From NCBI GenBank assembly GCA_004794655.1, contig SMMW01000524.1, positions 1,054,001 through 1,118,000 of the forward strand: a stretch of 64,000 nt of DNA. The letters are read 5' to 3'. Source of the stretch: Marisa cornuarietis. Its lineage: Eukaryota > Mollusca > Gastropoda > Architaenioglossa > Ampullariidae. Under the pieces are notes generated by a model. That model saw only the letters and a list, made by a program, of their open reading frames with translations. It did not search any database and was not told the DNA's origin. This document shows positions 34,622 to 48,199 of the stretch, one piece after another. Each line of letters starts with the position of its first letter. Within the stretch, counting starts at the first letter, position 1. A program made the translations under genes and the position numbers.

Positions 34622-34972
34622 GTTTGTGTAGAAGTGGCTTTCTTTTTTTAAACTCGTCGTTGTACTCCGCGAGGTGCTTAGTCAAAGTAAATACGAATTT
34701 GAATTTGCGTCTGAACCGTCAAAGAGTCGCTTATTCCCCAGACGTTTCAAACACGTTAGAAATGATTTGTCACGGACGCTTTAGCAGGAAGGAAATGTAA
34801 TTAACGGTAATCGTTCGGTCTGTTCGGTGAAGACGACGAAGACGACGATACTGCTGTTGCTGTTGCTGGTGGTGATGGTGTTGCAGCTCGAATAGCTGAT
34901 AAAGAGTTTATAGTGATTATAAGAGTATAGCGATGACTGTGTTTATATGGAGTTGAAGGTCGATACACACTA

Positions 34973-35004
<32 letters not shown>

Positions 35005-36179
35005 TAGTTAGTTATATAAAGGGCAGTGAGATGGTAAGAGCACAGAGACCAATTAAGAAATCACTGCCGAATTATGGCTAAAGTCCACAGTTTTAAGTCC
35101 ACACCATAGATCGCAACCCGGCAAGGCCCTGCAATTCAACTGTGCATCACACTATTTTTTTCATCACCACACAGCCGTTAGTTCAGCTGACACACAGTGT
35201 GTCATCATCACACGTCTGTCACGTTTAGCTGACATATTATGTGTCATCCTCACACTGACACCTAGTTCTAATGACACATTATTTGTCATCATCGCACGGT
35301 CTCCACAGTTATTATTCCTATATGCGATCTTTCACTCGATCCCTGTCATGTCCGTTATAGTCTCATCCTCTTTTCTTTCCTTCGCACAGCTTTACGAGAA
35401 ACACACTCATCATCAGTCAGTTTATCACTTATCTATGGTCCATACAATACTTTGACTTTCGTGTCAGGAATACTTTCCACTGCTAGCCAGAAAAAGCAGC
35501 CAGCAATAGTTTTCCCCACTCAAATGGCTGATGGTTGGTAAGTCTGAAGTTTAAAAAAAGGTGTTTCTTTCGCAAAGCACAAAATTGAAGACAAAAAATT
35601 TTCAGAAGATTCCCTGGTTTTGACCCTCGCGGAAGCCAATCTCGTGCGCATTCGGTTGCGAGGAAGGAATGCATGGGCAATAAATTTTGCACATTAAAGC
35701 CTCATGAGAGATGAAAGACACCCGGCAAGGCATCAGACGAGGCCCAGGTCGAGGGTTGCGCAAAACCGACTCATGACTCTGAATATTTACAATCTCCATC
35801 GCAAAATCTCTTGGGGGCTGGGTGTAGAGGAGGGGGGAGTGTACGGGTGTAAGTGGAGGGGGAGCGATAGCGAAAAGAAACGGTATAATTTAGCGTGGAC
35901 CACAGAGATATTTTCTTCGAAGGATGGTAACTTGCCGAACCCATCACAATTTCCCCAGAGGATCCCGTTACAGTGCTGCCAGGAACCAGCTACAGTGGCG
36001 CCACTAGCGGATGTGGCTGATATGTTAATAGCCGGCTATGTCCCTTTGCTGGGTGGGGTCTCCTCTGGTGGGACGTGGAAGGTTGGGGGTGGGGCAGGAT
36101 GCCGGTTGGGTGGCGGTGGTGGCTTGGAGATTAAATCACGAGAAAGAGTTGTCTTGAGTCTTTGGACTGATTTCTTGTT
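34622..36179. other. No gene recognised
   Basis: Includes a (GT)n stretch at 34973-35004 and three spaced repeats of a tcatcatcacac-like phrase between 35160 and 35300. The frame at 35704-36183 has low-complexity glycine-rich content and no domain. Confidence 0.45.
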
Positions 36180-36206
36180 GTAAACTGTCGTACGTGATTC
36201 ACGAAC

Positions 36207-36259
<53 letters not shown>

Positions 36260-36308
36260 GAGTGGGTCAGGGAGTCTTGTCGTAAACTGTCGTACGTGAT
36301 TCACGAAC

Positions 36309-36385
<77 letters not shown>

Positions 36386-36399
36386 TGTGTGTGTGTTTT

Positions 36400-36450
<51 letters not shown>

Positions 36451-36499
36451 GAGTCGGTCAGGGAGTCTTGTCGTAAACTGTCGTACGTGATTCACGAAC

Positions 36500-36556
<57 letters not shown>

Positions 36557-36570
36557 GAGTGGGTCAGGGA
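36180..36570. repeat. Tandem duplication units each containing an expanded (GT)n
   Basis: The unit taaactgtcgtacgtgattc plus acgaactact starts near 36181, 36283 and 36473. It is followed each time by a GT run of different length and by ttttgagt..gtcagggag. The GT runs have expanded independently after unit duplication. Confidence 0.9.
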
Positions 36571-37808
36571 GCCTTGCTTACTGGACGGCATTAATTCAAA
36601 CGTTTGAGGAAAAATTAAGTATCCGTTAGGAACCTTAACCAAGCTACACAAACAGAAGCCAAATTACCGATCGACAAACCTTAGTTTCGAATTTCAGTGC
36701 ATCTATGACGTCTTAAACTGTCAAAGGAAAAAAACAACAACAAAACAGTCAAGCAAGCAACAAACCCATCTCCCAGCAGAAACTCTATACCAGTTTATTA
36801 AAAAAAAAATCTTTGCCAGTCACCACGATGATTTAAAGAAAGTGACGACGACGACGACGACGATGATGATGATGATGATGATGATGATAATAATAGATAA
36901 ACTAATAAATAAATAAACTAGCATTCTCCACGAATTCCAAGAGCGAAACGTTGGAGATCATCTCTGTGCCTACAAAGAGCAAGCATGGTGAGGAAACTGT
37001 CCAGAAAGCAGAGGACGCTGGGTGGCGTAAGAACAAAGCAACAAGCGTCTTTGCCTTTCCGCAGGGGCGGTAACCTCCTTCCGCTTGGGCCTGCGCCCTC
37101 ATTAGATCACCTTGTCATAAATGCGCATGCTCAGTGCGCAAATCAGGAGCCGCGCATGCGTGCACGGCGTTCTTCAAGTAGAGGTGGGGGGGGAGAAGGG
37201 TGGAGGCTTAGGGATGGCTCAAGGCGGGACACGGGATTCTGTCGTAAAGCTTCCTTCAGCAATGAAAGCTGTCAGTGTCCACGACCCGTTGGTCACCCCA
37301 GTCTGACGTCCCAAGGTCTGAATCCCAAGGGGAGAAAAGACGTCAGATGCGACAAAGTGATGCGTCAGACCGGTTACCCCCCTTTCTTTTTAATCAAAAA
37401 GCATGACAGTGTATTAGATAACAACAACAGAGGGAGGGAGTGGTTGACAAAAAAATAAAGAGAGGTTGAGCGATGGAAGAAGGTGCAACAGTTCTTCTTC
37501 TGATTCAATCGATATTGAGTATAAGAAAAAATAAATTTAAAAAACGGGTCTTCCGGATTTCAAGACCATCATTGCCATGTATGTTTCTACCAAGAACAGC
37601 GTCTCAGTGGGACATCATTTAGTGCAGGTGTTGAAGTACACAGTTATGTGAATGACGATCCAAAAGCACCAAGGGGAACAAATCCTAGCGTGCGCGACAT
37701 AGTCCATTAAGGTGAGTGGTGCAGCGTACTTGAAGCTACTGCCCTTCAAATGCTATGAGTAAAAGTAGATGCCGTAAAAAGGGAACTTGCGGTGAACGTT
37801 TTCATTGA
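36571..37808. other. No confirmed gene; CpG-rich patch near 37060-37200
   Basis: A (GAC)n/(GAT)n/(AAT)n run lies at 36845-36894. Near 37120-37160 are GCGCATGC motifs. The frame from ATG 36985 could splice at GTAAGA (37028), but no partner exon was found. Confidence 0.4.
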
Positions 37809-38125
37809 CCATAAGCATTGGTAAAAGGTAAAAAAAAAGGTAAAGGCCATCCCATAACCTTTTCAGGTCGTTGGGCAGTGAGGTGTTAGAGACCCCACTT
37901 TTCTCGGGGCCAGCTTTTACATGAGGGTGGTGCCAATCTCCTCTCCCTCGCTGCCTTACCTTCCCCAACTCTCTATGGAGTCAGGTACCCATTCCCGTCA
38001 GCTGGGTTTCGACTGGGGGACGTATGTTGCGCTTATCGGGAATTGAACCAGCGCGCTCTCGGTTCGGTCGCCAGCGCTCTAACCACTCGGCCATCCGCTT
38101 CCCCTAATAAGCCCCATAAGCATTG
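37809..38125 (-). mobile_element. tRNA-derived SINE with 12-bp target duplication (S1)
   Basis: The minus-strand head reads GCGGATGGCCGAGTGGTTAG (A box) with GGTTCAATTCCCG (B box) about 45 bases on. It is followed by a body with acccagctgacgggaatggg and a T-rich (ACCTTTT)n tail. The direct repeat CCATAAGCATTG flanks it at 37809-37820 and 38114-38125. The body resembles S2 at 52971. Confidence 0.88.
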
Positions 38126-38203
38126 ACCCCTTCGTAAATTGGTGGATGATAGCCCAGTAAAAAAACAAATAAAAGGTCGTTGATAACCAACAGCAAACAC
38201 AGC

Positions 38204-38204
<1 letters not shown>

Positions 38205-38266
<62 letters not shown>
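38205..38266. repeat. (GAAA)15 microsatellite
   Basis: Uninterrupted tetranucleotide run starting about 80 bases beyond SINE S1. Confidence 0.95.
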
Positions 38267-38267
<1 letters not shown>

Positions 38268-38521
38268 GTATTCATATTATAAACGTACACAGTGGCATAA
38301 AAGTATATGGTTTTCCTAATCACCAAGCGTACATACATTCTCCGCTCGTCACTCAGCTGCTTGAAGAGGAGAGAACTGTGGCTAATTTACAAGGAACAAG
38401 GAGGGAGGACCGACCACGTCTCCAACCAGACCAGGATGTGTCGTGCGCATGCGGCTGAGACTTAACGGGGTACCTAACATCCGGCTAACGTGTTGATTTT
38501 GATATCGATATGGTAGTCAAA

Positions 38522-38689
38522 ATGCCTGGTAGGGAACATTGCATGATTCCTGTTTGCCATACTCAGAAAGCCAAACGTTGAGGTCTTTCGTTTCACCGCC
38601 TACCAAAACTAAGGAGAAACGACGAATGGCGAGCTGCACGTGTCAACCAATCGATCGAGCAGACGACTCTTTTAGTCCTCAAGGGGTGA
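38522..38689 (+). pseudogene. THAP-domain N-terminal half with in-frame stop
   Basis: From ATG 38522 the frame reads MPGREHCMIPVCHTQKAKR, then TGA (38579-38581), then GLSFHRLPK and RRNDEWRAARVNQS, ending at TGA 38687-38689. The C-x4-C start, the FHRLP block and the following W are the THAP zinc-finger order; the later C-x2-H part is absent from this exon. The in-frame TGA could be a CGA decay. It may be a dead gene or a transposase remnant. Confidence 0.5.
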
Positions 38690-39062
38690 AAGTTAATTTT
38701 GTTCTCGTAACTTCGAAGACATTTGCTTAAAATTGGTAAATTATCTGAGAGTGGTTTGTTTAATATAGTAAAGAACCTGTTATGTAAGATGGTTATGTAA
38801 TGTGCAGTAAAGAACATCTGATGAGTGGCAGCAGAGACGACAGTGCCACCAATTAAAAAAAGGGTGTGCATACTACATAATGATAAAACTAAAAATGTGT
38901 TCGGTCAGTTTATTACGCAAATATGCTTGGGTATATTCTGCATGTTAAGTAGTCAAGTTGTTAGTTTTAGTGTTGTCTGCTGAATTCATTCCAGTTTATC
39001 ATATCAAGATTGTACTCAATGATGTATAAGTAATATTTTAAGCACAATATTTAATTTACAAG

Positions 39063-39164
39063 GTCCATCAGGGAAGCAGTTTCTCTTTTCTGGAAGCCTG
39101 CCTACGGAAAGGATGCCTATAAATTCTGTTGTCACTCCAAAACCCCCATCAAAGAAAGATTTTT
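39063..39164 (+). CDS. Possible downstream exon of the THAP-like locus
   Basis: AG acceptor at 39061-39062 and GTAAGC donor at 39165 enclose 102 bases. One frame reads FSGSLPTERMPINSVVTPKP, a phrase of the kind that follows THAP domains; a second frame is also open. Assignment to the upstream half is inference. Confidence 0.3.
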
Positions 39165-39425
39165 GTAAGCGATATTTCTTTGACATCTGTCATAGAATAT
39201 ACTGAAACCAAAAACAAGGGACTTATAGCTTAGCTGTATGTTTACTGATACGGTATGATCTAAAATGAACGATATGCCAGCTTAAAATGATTAACTTTAT
39301 CATATTTCTGTGTCAGAAGATGGCACATAAGTCTTGAAACTTCCCCAGCCATGGCAATGAATCCAGCCATTGGGCAGATGCTGGTGTCTCTGCTAGAGGC
39401 TGGAGATGACTGCAAGCAGCGTAGA

Positions 39426-41119
39426 GGTAGGTCCAGGCCTTTTCTCTTGGTGTATGCTTTAATTTGTTTTCACCAGGCATTTTCTATACAAATGAATCAA
39501 CCTTGAACGTCAGCATCTGAAAGATAGAAACCAAGTTACAAAACAAAAAGTCTCCTTTTAGAACAACATCATCGTTGTTATTATTATTGGCCATGTGGGA
39601 CGTGTAACAAAAGTTGACAAAGGGATGTAGCATCATAGTGGGAATAATTTAGTGTGTTGTAAACAGCAAAGATAGGTGGAACTCTCTGCTTTTAGTACAC
39701 CTGTGCCAGTACAGTATCTCATATACAGTCATTTTCTATCAAAACTTTTTTATATGCATTGATACCTACAGGTATGCTTTAGTCATATTAATAAAACAAT
39801 TTACGACACGCATACATGGTATACTGTTGTCGATGATAGTACACTTTACATCTATGAAGGGTACAAGAATATTAAGAACAGCATTGATATATTGACTCAT
39901 TGTCTTAGTATTTCTTTAAATGCTATTTGCCAGTTGGTACCTGCTATTTGTAGATCATGTTTACTTTTCAACTTAAATTGAATCTTTACAATTGTGGTCC
40001 TTAACCCTTCTGGTAAATAGTCATTATTGATTATTGAATTGTAAATATCTTCCACAAAGTCTAGGTTAAGCAGAAACAGATGATGTTTAGCTTGAGGCAA
40101 TGTTCTAGATTTACAGAAGGAACTGGAAAATAATTATTAGAAACGAGAATACAGAAGAACTTATGAAAACTAAACGAGATTAGGAAATGGTTGTGAGTAG
40201 AGGTTTTGTTGGTTGTTTTAATGTGAATTAAAGCTGCTGTGTCACATGTAATATTCCAAAAAAAAAAAATAATAAAAATTACTATTAAATACTATTTTGA
40301 AATACTATTTAAATATTATTAAGGAAGGTACTTTTGTTAATGTTGTGTTGTCTCCAGTTTCTGGCGACACACAAAAGTTTATGTCTGAACATAGCTCCTA
40401 AAAGTAAAGACGCACAAAAGTAATTTTTATTGTTCAAAACAAAATAAAATAAAACCCCCAATTTAATAAACATATTTTTTTATGTGAAAAGTTTATTTAC
40501 AAAATAATAAAGTGTTAAACTGACGCAATGCATAAGTCTAAATTTAGGCCTAGCTGACGGTTGTAAGGTGTGGTACTTACCTGGTATCCTATGCTACCCT
40601 ATGACATCGCTATATTTTACACGTTCGACAAACATCAAATTATGTGATCAGAAAATATAAACTTTTAAATTTTAATATATTTAAATTGCTGTTTGCACAC
40701 AATAGTTGTCATACTTTCTACTCGCTTCGTCTATCATCGATCACCTCCGTCACGTGTACGCATATAACCGGAAGTGCAAAACCCCAGCTTCTCCTGAGCT
40801 GCACCCTCGAGACTTACTGTGCGAGCGATAATGATGTGGCAAGTCTTGTAAAGAGCATCTGTGGTGCGTCTTGTCGTGTCGTTTGTGGTGTAGTTCACAG
40901 TAATCAGAGATGACAGAAACATCTGATGCACATTGTAGTAAGGCACCCTGAACAGTGGAGAGAGAGAGCTGAGGTTATGGCACTTATTTTGAGTTATTTT
41001 TATATTTTCGAGGTAGTTGCAGTCTTGTTTTAGGATGTGCAACTATAAACTTTTTAACAGCAGCCTTCCTGTCTTTTCCCTATATGTGCATTGAGGATTT
41101 TTGTCCTAGTTGTTAGACA

Positions 41120-41172
<53 letters not shown>

Positions 41173-41344
41173 GGAGAACGTAGAAGTAGACAGTGATTGC
41201 CTAAAGCCTGTGATCATGCAAGGTACAGCAGTTCCAGTTTACAATTTGCTGTGTTGTTCAGTTCGATTTGGTTCCCTGACCTGTAATGGTCACAGGCGAG
41301 GAGTAGTCCACTTTCCTTACATCCAGAGTACTCAAATATGACAT
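39426..41344. other. No gene recognised
   Basis: AT-rich sequence with short frames and a GT/GA microsatellite at 41119-41173. A possible short exon before 39426 (AMNPAIGQMLVSLLEAGDD, donor GTAGGT) has no confirmed neighbours. Confidence 0.4.
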
Positions 41345-41462
41345 AGAATCTGATCCCAAGTCAGCTGGAGGAAGTACGCTGCGTCACACGGGTATCGAAC
41401 CGGATCGTAACAATACCTCTAGGTTGGGGCGCCACTGCTCTAACCGCTGTCCGCTTTCCTTC
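41345..41462 (-). mobile_element. tRNA-derived SINE head (S3)
   Basis: The minus strand reads AAAGCGGACAGCGGTTAGAG (A-box-like) and GGTTCGATACCCG (B box) about 50 bases later. It also has a cccaagtcagctgg-like body element at its left end. It is more decayed than S1; no target duplication seen. Confidence 0.65.
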
Positions 41463-42157
41463 CAATATATCCTGCTGATTCAGTCTGTTGATGATGTCTC
41501 AAAATTCAGTATCATGCGATGGAATTCAGTAAAAAGGATGCATTTCAGAATTCTATGTCATGCAATTCTGTATCATGTAACGCAATTTGCCACAAGGCGA
41601 TACAATTCCGTGCCATGCACTGCAACGGGACTCAGTGCGATGGGTTGCTGTGGCTTTAAAAGCAAAGCATCTCCACATCTGAGAACCAGCTTGCTTCAAG
41701 CTTTTGGGCGAGAGGCCCTGCAGTCACTACTGGCGGCTATTCCCGCAAAATCTCGTGCCAGCGGCGCACAAGCAATGGGTGTTAAGTCCTCTCCATTATC
41801 ACCGCAAACACCGTTGCCTGACCGCCGTCTGCGAAGCGCTTCACCATTATCTCCATTTCAAGACGACTTCCTTGGCACAAGCATCCAGACACAAGCACAG
41901 TGTTGGAAGATAGTTTAAAGAAGAAGGGTGATGGTGGGGAGGGAGGTCGGGTTCTTGGCTTCAAGTGGATTCGCTTCCCTTTTACCACCACCACCCCCAT
42001 CATCTGGTGCCTGGCGCGTGGCGTTGAATGAAGACGGAGTGGCTGTCTCGCAGAATCTATTAGGTTCTTGCAGACGGAAACACAAACTGGATTATGGATA
42101 ACAGACAAAGACCCTCCCATTCCGACTTTTTTAAAAAATTACTTTTTATCCTAAAGT

Positions 42158-42269
<112 letters not shown>

Positions 42270-43065
42270 GATGTTTCGTTTTGTTCTGTCGGCTGCAGAG
42301 TCTTGGACATGGTGAGAGCGCAGTGAACACATTTCATCATAAATCTTTTTTTTTTCAACGTTAGGTGATTTCCAGGCACGGAATGCCTCACGGAATTATG
42401 CTTTATGGAATGCTATACATCCCCAAAGTCTTCGCACTCCCCCCGCATTTCCTTGTGTCGCGTGCTGCGCCGTAACTTTCTCTCCACTTCGCCTCCCATT
42501 TTTCCTCCTAAAACTGTCGAACACTCTGTCCATTTATCATCTTTCTTTTTTTTTCCTTTTTTTCCTTTCTTTCTCTCCCAACCTTCTTAATAGGTTACAA
42601 AGAAAATGGAAAAGACAATTTTGTAAATTTAAGAAAAAAAATTGTTTACCGTGAGGGAATATCTAGAACAAGGGGAGGAAGCCAGGTATCTCGGCAACAC
42701 TTTCTTCCTGATGCCCGACAGCCGGATCAAACAGCATTACCCTTCATTCAGTTCAGGGTAGTCTACGAACAGTTCCAGCAGATAGCGAGCGGATGTGCCT
42801 CGCCGACAGGTTGGGCCCAGTGACAGGATCTTTTCTCAACGGTTCTTGTTTATTCAGCGTGTGCTCCGCAGCAAATTAACAGAACCAGTTGCAGAAGTAG
42901 GTCTGTGCACGCAAACTGAAGGGTCGGGTGAGATTCTGCAGTTCACATGTCGTGTCAGGTGAGCATGAGCATTTCCGCTCTGCAAGGTTTTGGGGATTCA
43001 AAAACAAGTGTGTAAGTGTTATGAGGTCATCACGGTTGGTTCCTTTTTGCGAACATGCCGTGTGC

Positions 43066-43953
43066 TGAACACAGGTAGATAACTGAACACAGATATGTAA
43101 CTGAACACAAATATATAACTGAACACAGATAACTGGACCAACACAGATAACTGAACACAGATATATAACTTGACACAGATAACTGAACACAGATAACTGG
43201 CCCCAGATAGATAACTGAACACAGATAACTGGACCCAGATAGATAACTGAACACATAGACAACTGAACACAGACAACTGAACAGAGATAACTGGACCCAG
43301 ATAGATAACTGAACACAGATAGACAACTGAACACAGATAACTGGACACAGATAACTGGACCCAGATAGACAACTGAACACAGATAACTGAACAGATAACT
43401 GGACCCACACATATAACTGAACACAGATAACTGGACCCAGATAGACAACTGAACACAGATAACTGAACACAGATAACTGAACAGATAACTGGACCCAGGT
43501 AGACAACTGAACACAGATACAGATAACTGAACAGATAACTGGACCCAGATAGATAACTGAACACAGATAACTGAACCCAGATGGACAACTGAACACAGAT
43601 AACTGAACAGATAACTGAACCCAGATAGACAACTGAACACAGATAACTGAACCCAGATGGATAACTGAACACAGATAACTGAACAGATAACTGGACCCAG
43701 ATAGACAACTGAACACAGATAACTGGACACAGATAACTGGACCCAGATAGACAACTGAACACAGATAACTGAACACAGATAACTGGACCCAGATAGATAA
43801 CTGGACACAGATAACTGAACACAGATAACTGGACCCAGATAGACAACTGAACACAGATAACTGGACCCAGATAGACAACTGAACACAGATAACTGAACAG
43901 ATAACTGGACCCAGATAGACAACTGAACACAGATAACTGAACACAGATAACTG
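43066..43953. repeat. Minisatellite built on ATAACTGRACMCAG
   Basis: Roughly 60 variants of a 14-base motif, with an alternating 18-base form (adding AGAT or AGAC). Together they form a 32-base higher-order unit. All three minus-strand frames stay open for 304-348 codons because unit lengths are not multiples of three and the motif lacks stops on that strand; there is no evidence of a protein. Confidence 0.95.
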
Positions 43954-46900
43954 GAAGGATTAGATATATAAGCTTTATTTTATTCCAGACAATTATTAAC
44001 AGCTCTGTAAGGAAGTGGTTTAGAACCACTCATGTTGACACAACAACAACAGTCAACATATTCATACTCACCTCACAAGATATACCCTCATACAATCACA
44101 TTTCAGACTCGCATATTATCAATATTCATTCACACACGGATGAACAAAAAGATAAGATAATGTACTCTTTATTGATAGATGGATATGGGGATGAATGCGT
44201 GCTAACAGAATATTTACAGGAGTAGACCTGTGCCAGCGAACAGAGTGAGAGAGTGAGAGAGAGAGAAAGTGAGAGAGAGAGAGAGATCTTGGTGTGTGAA
44301 AAAAACCTCCAAAAGTCGAGCGCCTCGAAAAGAAAACAGAAAAGAGAAGACGGGTGAAACAAAAGATGACGAATACTGTTTCTCTTCTCCACAGAAAATT
44401 TCCCCTGCAATGCTCCGAACAAGATTCTTTGCGAGACAAGCAGACATTCCTGCTGAAACGCGGCTAAAATGGCGAACCTGTCGGACGTGTTGCACGAGCC
44501 CCATCCCCTTCATCCCTCTCCCCTCCTCGTGCCTCTAGAGGTGTACACTGAGCAGGCTACCCAGGGTACGAGGGAGAAGTAATGTTTGTGCACTGTTCCA
44601 GCTGCAGTATATATCTCGAGGAAGGAACACTTTGTCATACACATGTTCCACGTGTACCGATAACATCCAACATTATCTACATCAGAAAGTACAGACTTCC
44701 TGAACATACTGCATCCTACGATACAAGAGGCAAAGAGGGAACGATAGACAACTGGAGGTTTGGTTGGTGGGGGGTGGGGAGGAAATCAAGACAAAGAGAA
44801 GCAAGAGAGGGGGGAGGTATAGAGAGAAGGCAAGATAATTAATTAACGGATGGGTTTTGGAGGCTGAAATTTACAGGTTAGTTTACATCTCCTATATTTA
44901 CCAATATCTGCAATAAACTCAAACCATTCAGGTTGGTCTCTAATGTATTGCGTGCAGGGAACCTTAGGCAGCTGAGGCTGAGCTATGCTCAGCAGGGTAG
45001 AGCATCCTTGAATGACTGTGTCTGTGTATAAGGGAGACATGCATGCTTCTGCCTCACCCACCTTCAATCTTTTTCTTAATTTTATTTTGTATTTTCCTTG
45101 TTGCCACCGTACCTCAGTGGAAGACTTGAATGGTTAAAAAAACCCACAGATCTCCCAGCAACTTGGAGTGGACCTGGGCGGGAGTTTATCTTCCCATAAC
45201 AAATAACAGAATAAGATGTAGAAAAAAAGAAGAAATAAATGACAACAAAGAAATGATAATAAAGGTATTTGCAAAGCGCCCATATTTGCTACAGCAATAC
45301 ATGGTGCATATATAAAAACTCATGAACACCTACGCAGGCGTGTGCGCGCACAGACACACCATGGGAGGAGAAAAAAGTAATTTTTAAGAGGCAGTTTGAA
45401 GGAAGACAGCGATGAAAAATATAGAACAAATAAATGAAAGTGACAAAAGAGAGAAAAAAATAAATGAAGGAATAAATACATTAATGAAGTTAGAGATAAA
45501 ATATGAAAGACATAAAGAAAAATGGAAGGAAAAAACATAGTTGTAAAATAAAAGAAGAAAGAATAAATGAAACAACAACAAAAATATTCGATAAACAAAT
45601 AATATATACAGAGAAAAAGAAAAACAGAAAAGGTATGTTGCTTTAAAATCTAGATAATCTCTGGGCATGCCAGGCAAATAAAAGCCGGCATGTTGATACT
45701 AACACAAGCTGTTGAAGTAACCGGCGGTCGTTTACTTGCCCGGTGATTAGCCAGACTAATGACTTGACTTGGTGCCGGCAGGGGGCGGCACTGCTAGTAG
45801 ATCTTCTTGCGCCAGGTAAACGAGAGGGAAACTATTTGGCATTCCTGCTGGGAGATCAAGGTGCTAATCAGGCTTGATGTTACAGGGCTAGAGCGCGTGA
45901 TGTAAAGCCCCGCTACTTACAGCTGACTACGTGGTAGCCTTATTATCCCTGCCTTCGTTTGCGCTTGCGTGCCAGCCAACAGCTCATACACAGGCATACA
46001 CAAAAAGTAATGCAACAAATAAATAAGTAAAACAAACAAACAACAAACAAAAAAGCAAACAAACTAATGTACAGAAACAATCAAACAAACCAACGAACAA
46101 ACATGAACAAACAAACAAACAAACAAACAAACAAACAAACAAATAAGTAGCATCGCCATTCTTGTCCTGGTTTCAAGCACTGGGAAGAAATCAGCGATAC
46201 AGCAGACATCCAAAGAAACAGACGATAAAACTGGAGGCATGAAGAGCAACATGTTTTGCCTCGTTGGGCTTACAGAGGTTTTGTCCGAGGTTTGATTTTG
46301 TCTTTGGTCCCAGACATTGACGGAAGTCAGAACCACGATCTGAAGTTTGTGGAGACACTGACATGGCTGCAACTTTTTCACTGTCAGACTGACCTTTTTC
46401 TCTACGGAAATTGTAGCTTCGAAAGTTCTTTTAGAGAAAAAATATTTCCTAGTAATTTTTTTCACGCCGGGTTAATGGTGAGAGGGCGAAGGAAGGATGA
46501 GAGTGATGTGTCCATTCGCTTTACTGGCTTGAAGGGACTCCCTCTACCCATTTTGTCTCTTCTTTTTCTTTGTAGTGCCCTTTGCTTTTCGTGTTGTTTT
46601 GGTGTCTGATGAATACTGATGATCTGTCCTTGTAGGTGCCTTCGCCTGTCACTGTTCTGGACCGTTTTCCTGACTCATTGCTGTTTTCTTCATCGTCTAA
46701 CGGTCTCGACTCCAGGTTTTCGTTTGCTGGATTAATTCTCAACTTCACTGCAGGTTTTCAACGCATTTTGCTCTACGGACCATTTTCTTTGCACAATTTT
46801 TCCCACTGCTTCCGATTGTAGATGTACATGAGTCAACAAACGTGGACTTGATTTCTGATCTCTTGTCTACAGCCCTGACTCCTGCTTCATCCATTTTCTT

Positions 46901-48180
46901 CACTGTCACTGTGTTGATGCCAACTCCAACAATCAAACAAACAAACAAAAAACAAAAAACAAAAACAAAAATAAAAACAAAAAACAATTATATATGTTTT
47001 TGCTGCCCTCACCTCTACCACCACTGTTATTACCACTAATACTACTCCGACTACAATCTCGGGCATCAAAGGAAGAAGAAACAACCCTGGGTCACGAACG
47101 ACATCCTAGTTCTCTGTGACCAAAGGAGTTTGAAGAGAGGAAAAGCGAACCCAAAGCAGCTTCCAGATACAAAGAAGTGAAGTGTAACATCAAGAAAAGG
47201 ATGACAGGGAGAACTGGATCGAAAGTCAATGCCAGGACATAGAGGAAACAATGCCAAATGACAGTCGCAAGTCAAAAAGACAGTCAAAGAAGAAGAGAAG
47301 AGTAGAAAGGGATAGTTTGGTAGTGGTACTCAACTCTAGTGCCTGCATCCCAGCTGTTGACATTCACCTTCTTCTCAACATGAGTAGCTACACTAACCGT
47401 GTACACAATAAACTCTTTGTTTTAAGACCATTATTGTTATCATTCTGACTGTTTATATTTATACATCATATTTTATACTTTCAGCTAGCCCTCGGTGATC
47501 GGGTAGAACGCTCTGTAAATTAACTCTATTATTATTAAGGACACACGTTCTTACGGAATCAGGTAACACGATGGAGAACATGAACAGAAACCCTCAACTC
47601 ACTTTTTAAAGAATTGAGTATCAATTCCAGGAGACAAATGTCTGAAGCAGGACGATGGCCAAAGTTGGGACTTTTGAAAAAAAAAAAGAAAAGGAAAAAG
47701 GCTGTGTCACTGAACAAACAGAGCAGCGGACATGATCGTGTTTCCTCTACTCTTGGACTTTAGCACATCAGGGACATCGGGATGTCGCCAGCTTTGTATC
47801 TAATGGTTTTCCTTCAGTCATACGGGCACTTTTGTTGTAGCTTTTTTTTTCTTTGTATAGTCCCCGGACTTTGGTCATTGTTCCGCTTCATGCATTAGCC
47901 CCCCCCCCACCTCTCCCTCCCCTACCGCCCCTCCCTCGACAGAGAGACATCCAATCATGGGACAAAGAAAGAAGGGGAAATGGGAAAAAAGAATCAGACA
48001 AACTGTTAAACATCCCCACAACTCAACGGCATTTATGTCGTTTCATCAACTCTGCAAACACATCACAGACTATAGGCGTGAGTGGGATATGTGAGTGTGT
48101 GTGGGGGTGGGGTGGGTGTTGGGGGATGGAAGGGGCTTAAGCTCGTGATTTGTGTGTCTGTAGACTTCACTCTCCTCCCA
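43954..48180. other. No confirmed gene; simple repeats and A-rich tracts
   Basis: Holds a (GA)n run near 44240-44286, a purine-rich A/G tract (45370-45640) and (CAAA)n at 46098-46141. A possible first exon from ATG 44469 lies in a CpG patch. Frames at 46064-46465 and 46256-46609 show no domain. Confidence 0.45.
46098..46141. repeat. (CAAA)11 microsatellite
   Basis: Extends a longer acaaac-rich stretch from about 46020. Confidence 0.9.
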
Positions 48181-48199
48181 TCCATCCGCCGCTCCTATC

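Noticed and set aside
36194..36558. Long Val-Cys / Thr-His open frames
   Set aside because: Translations of (GT)n repeats; the same applies to frames at 11105-11576, 26270-26522, 56267-56560, 57003-57465 and 60352-60874.
38036..38106. A functional tRNA-Ser or tRNA-Leu gene
   Set aside because: The tRNA-like head lacks a proper acceptor stem and is joined to a SINE body with target duplications.
42876..44029. Three overlapping frames of 304-348 codons as proteins
   Set aside because: They are the 43066-43953 minisatellite read in three frames; no start context, exon structure or domain supports a gene.
44469..44540. Candidate first exon MANLSDVLHEPHPLHPSPLL in a CpG patch
   Set aside because: Donor (GAG|GTGTAC) is weak, no second exon seen, and composition turns low-complexity.
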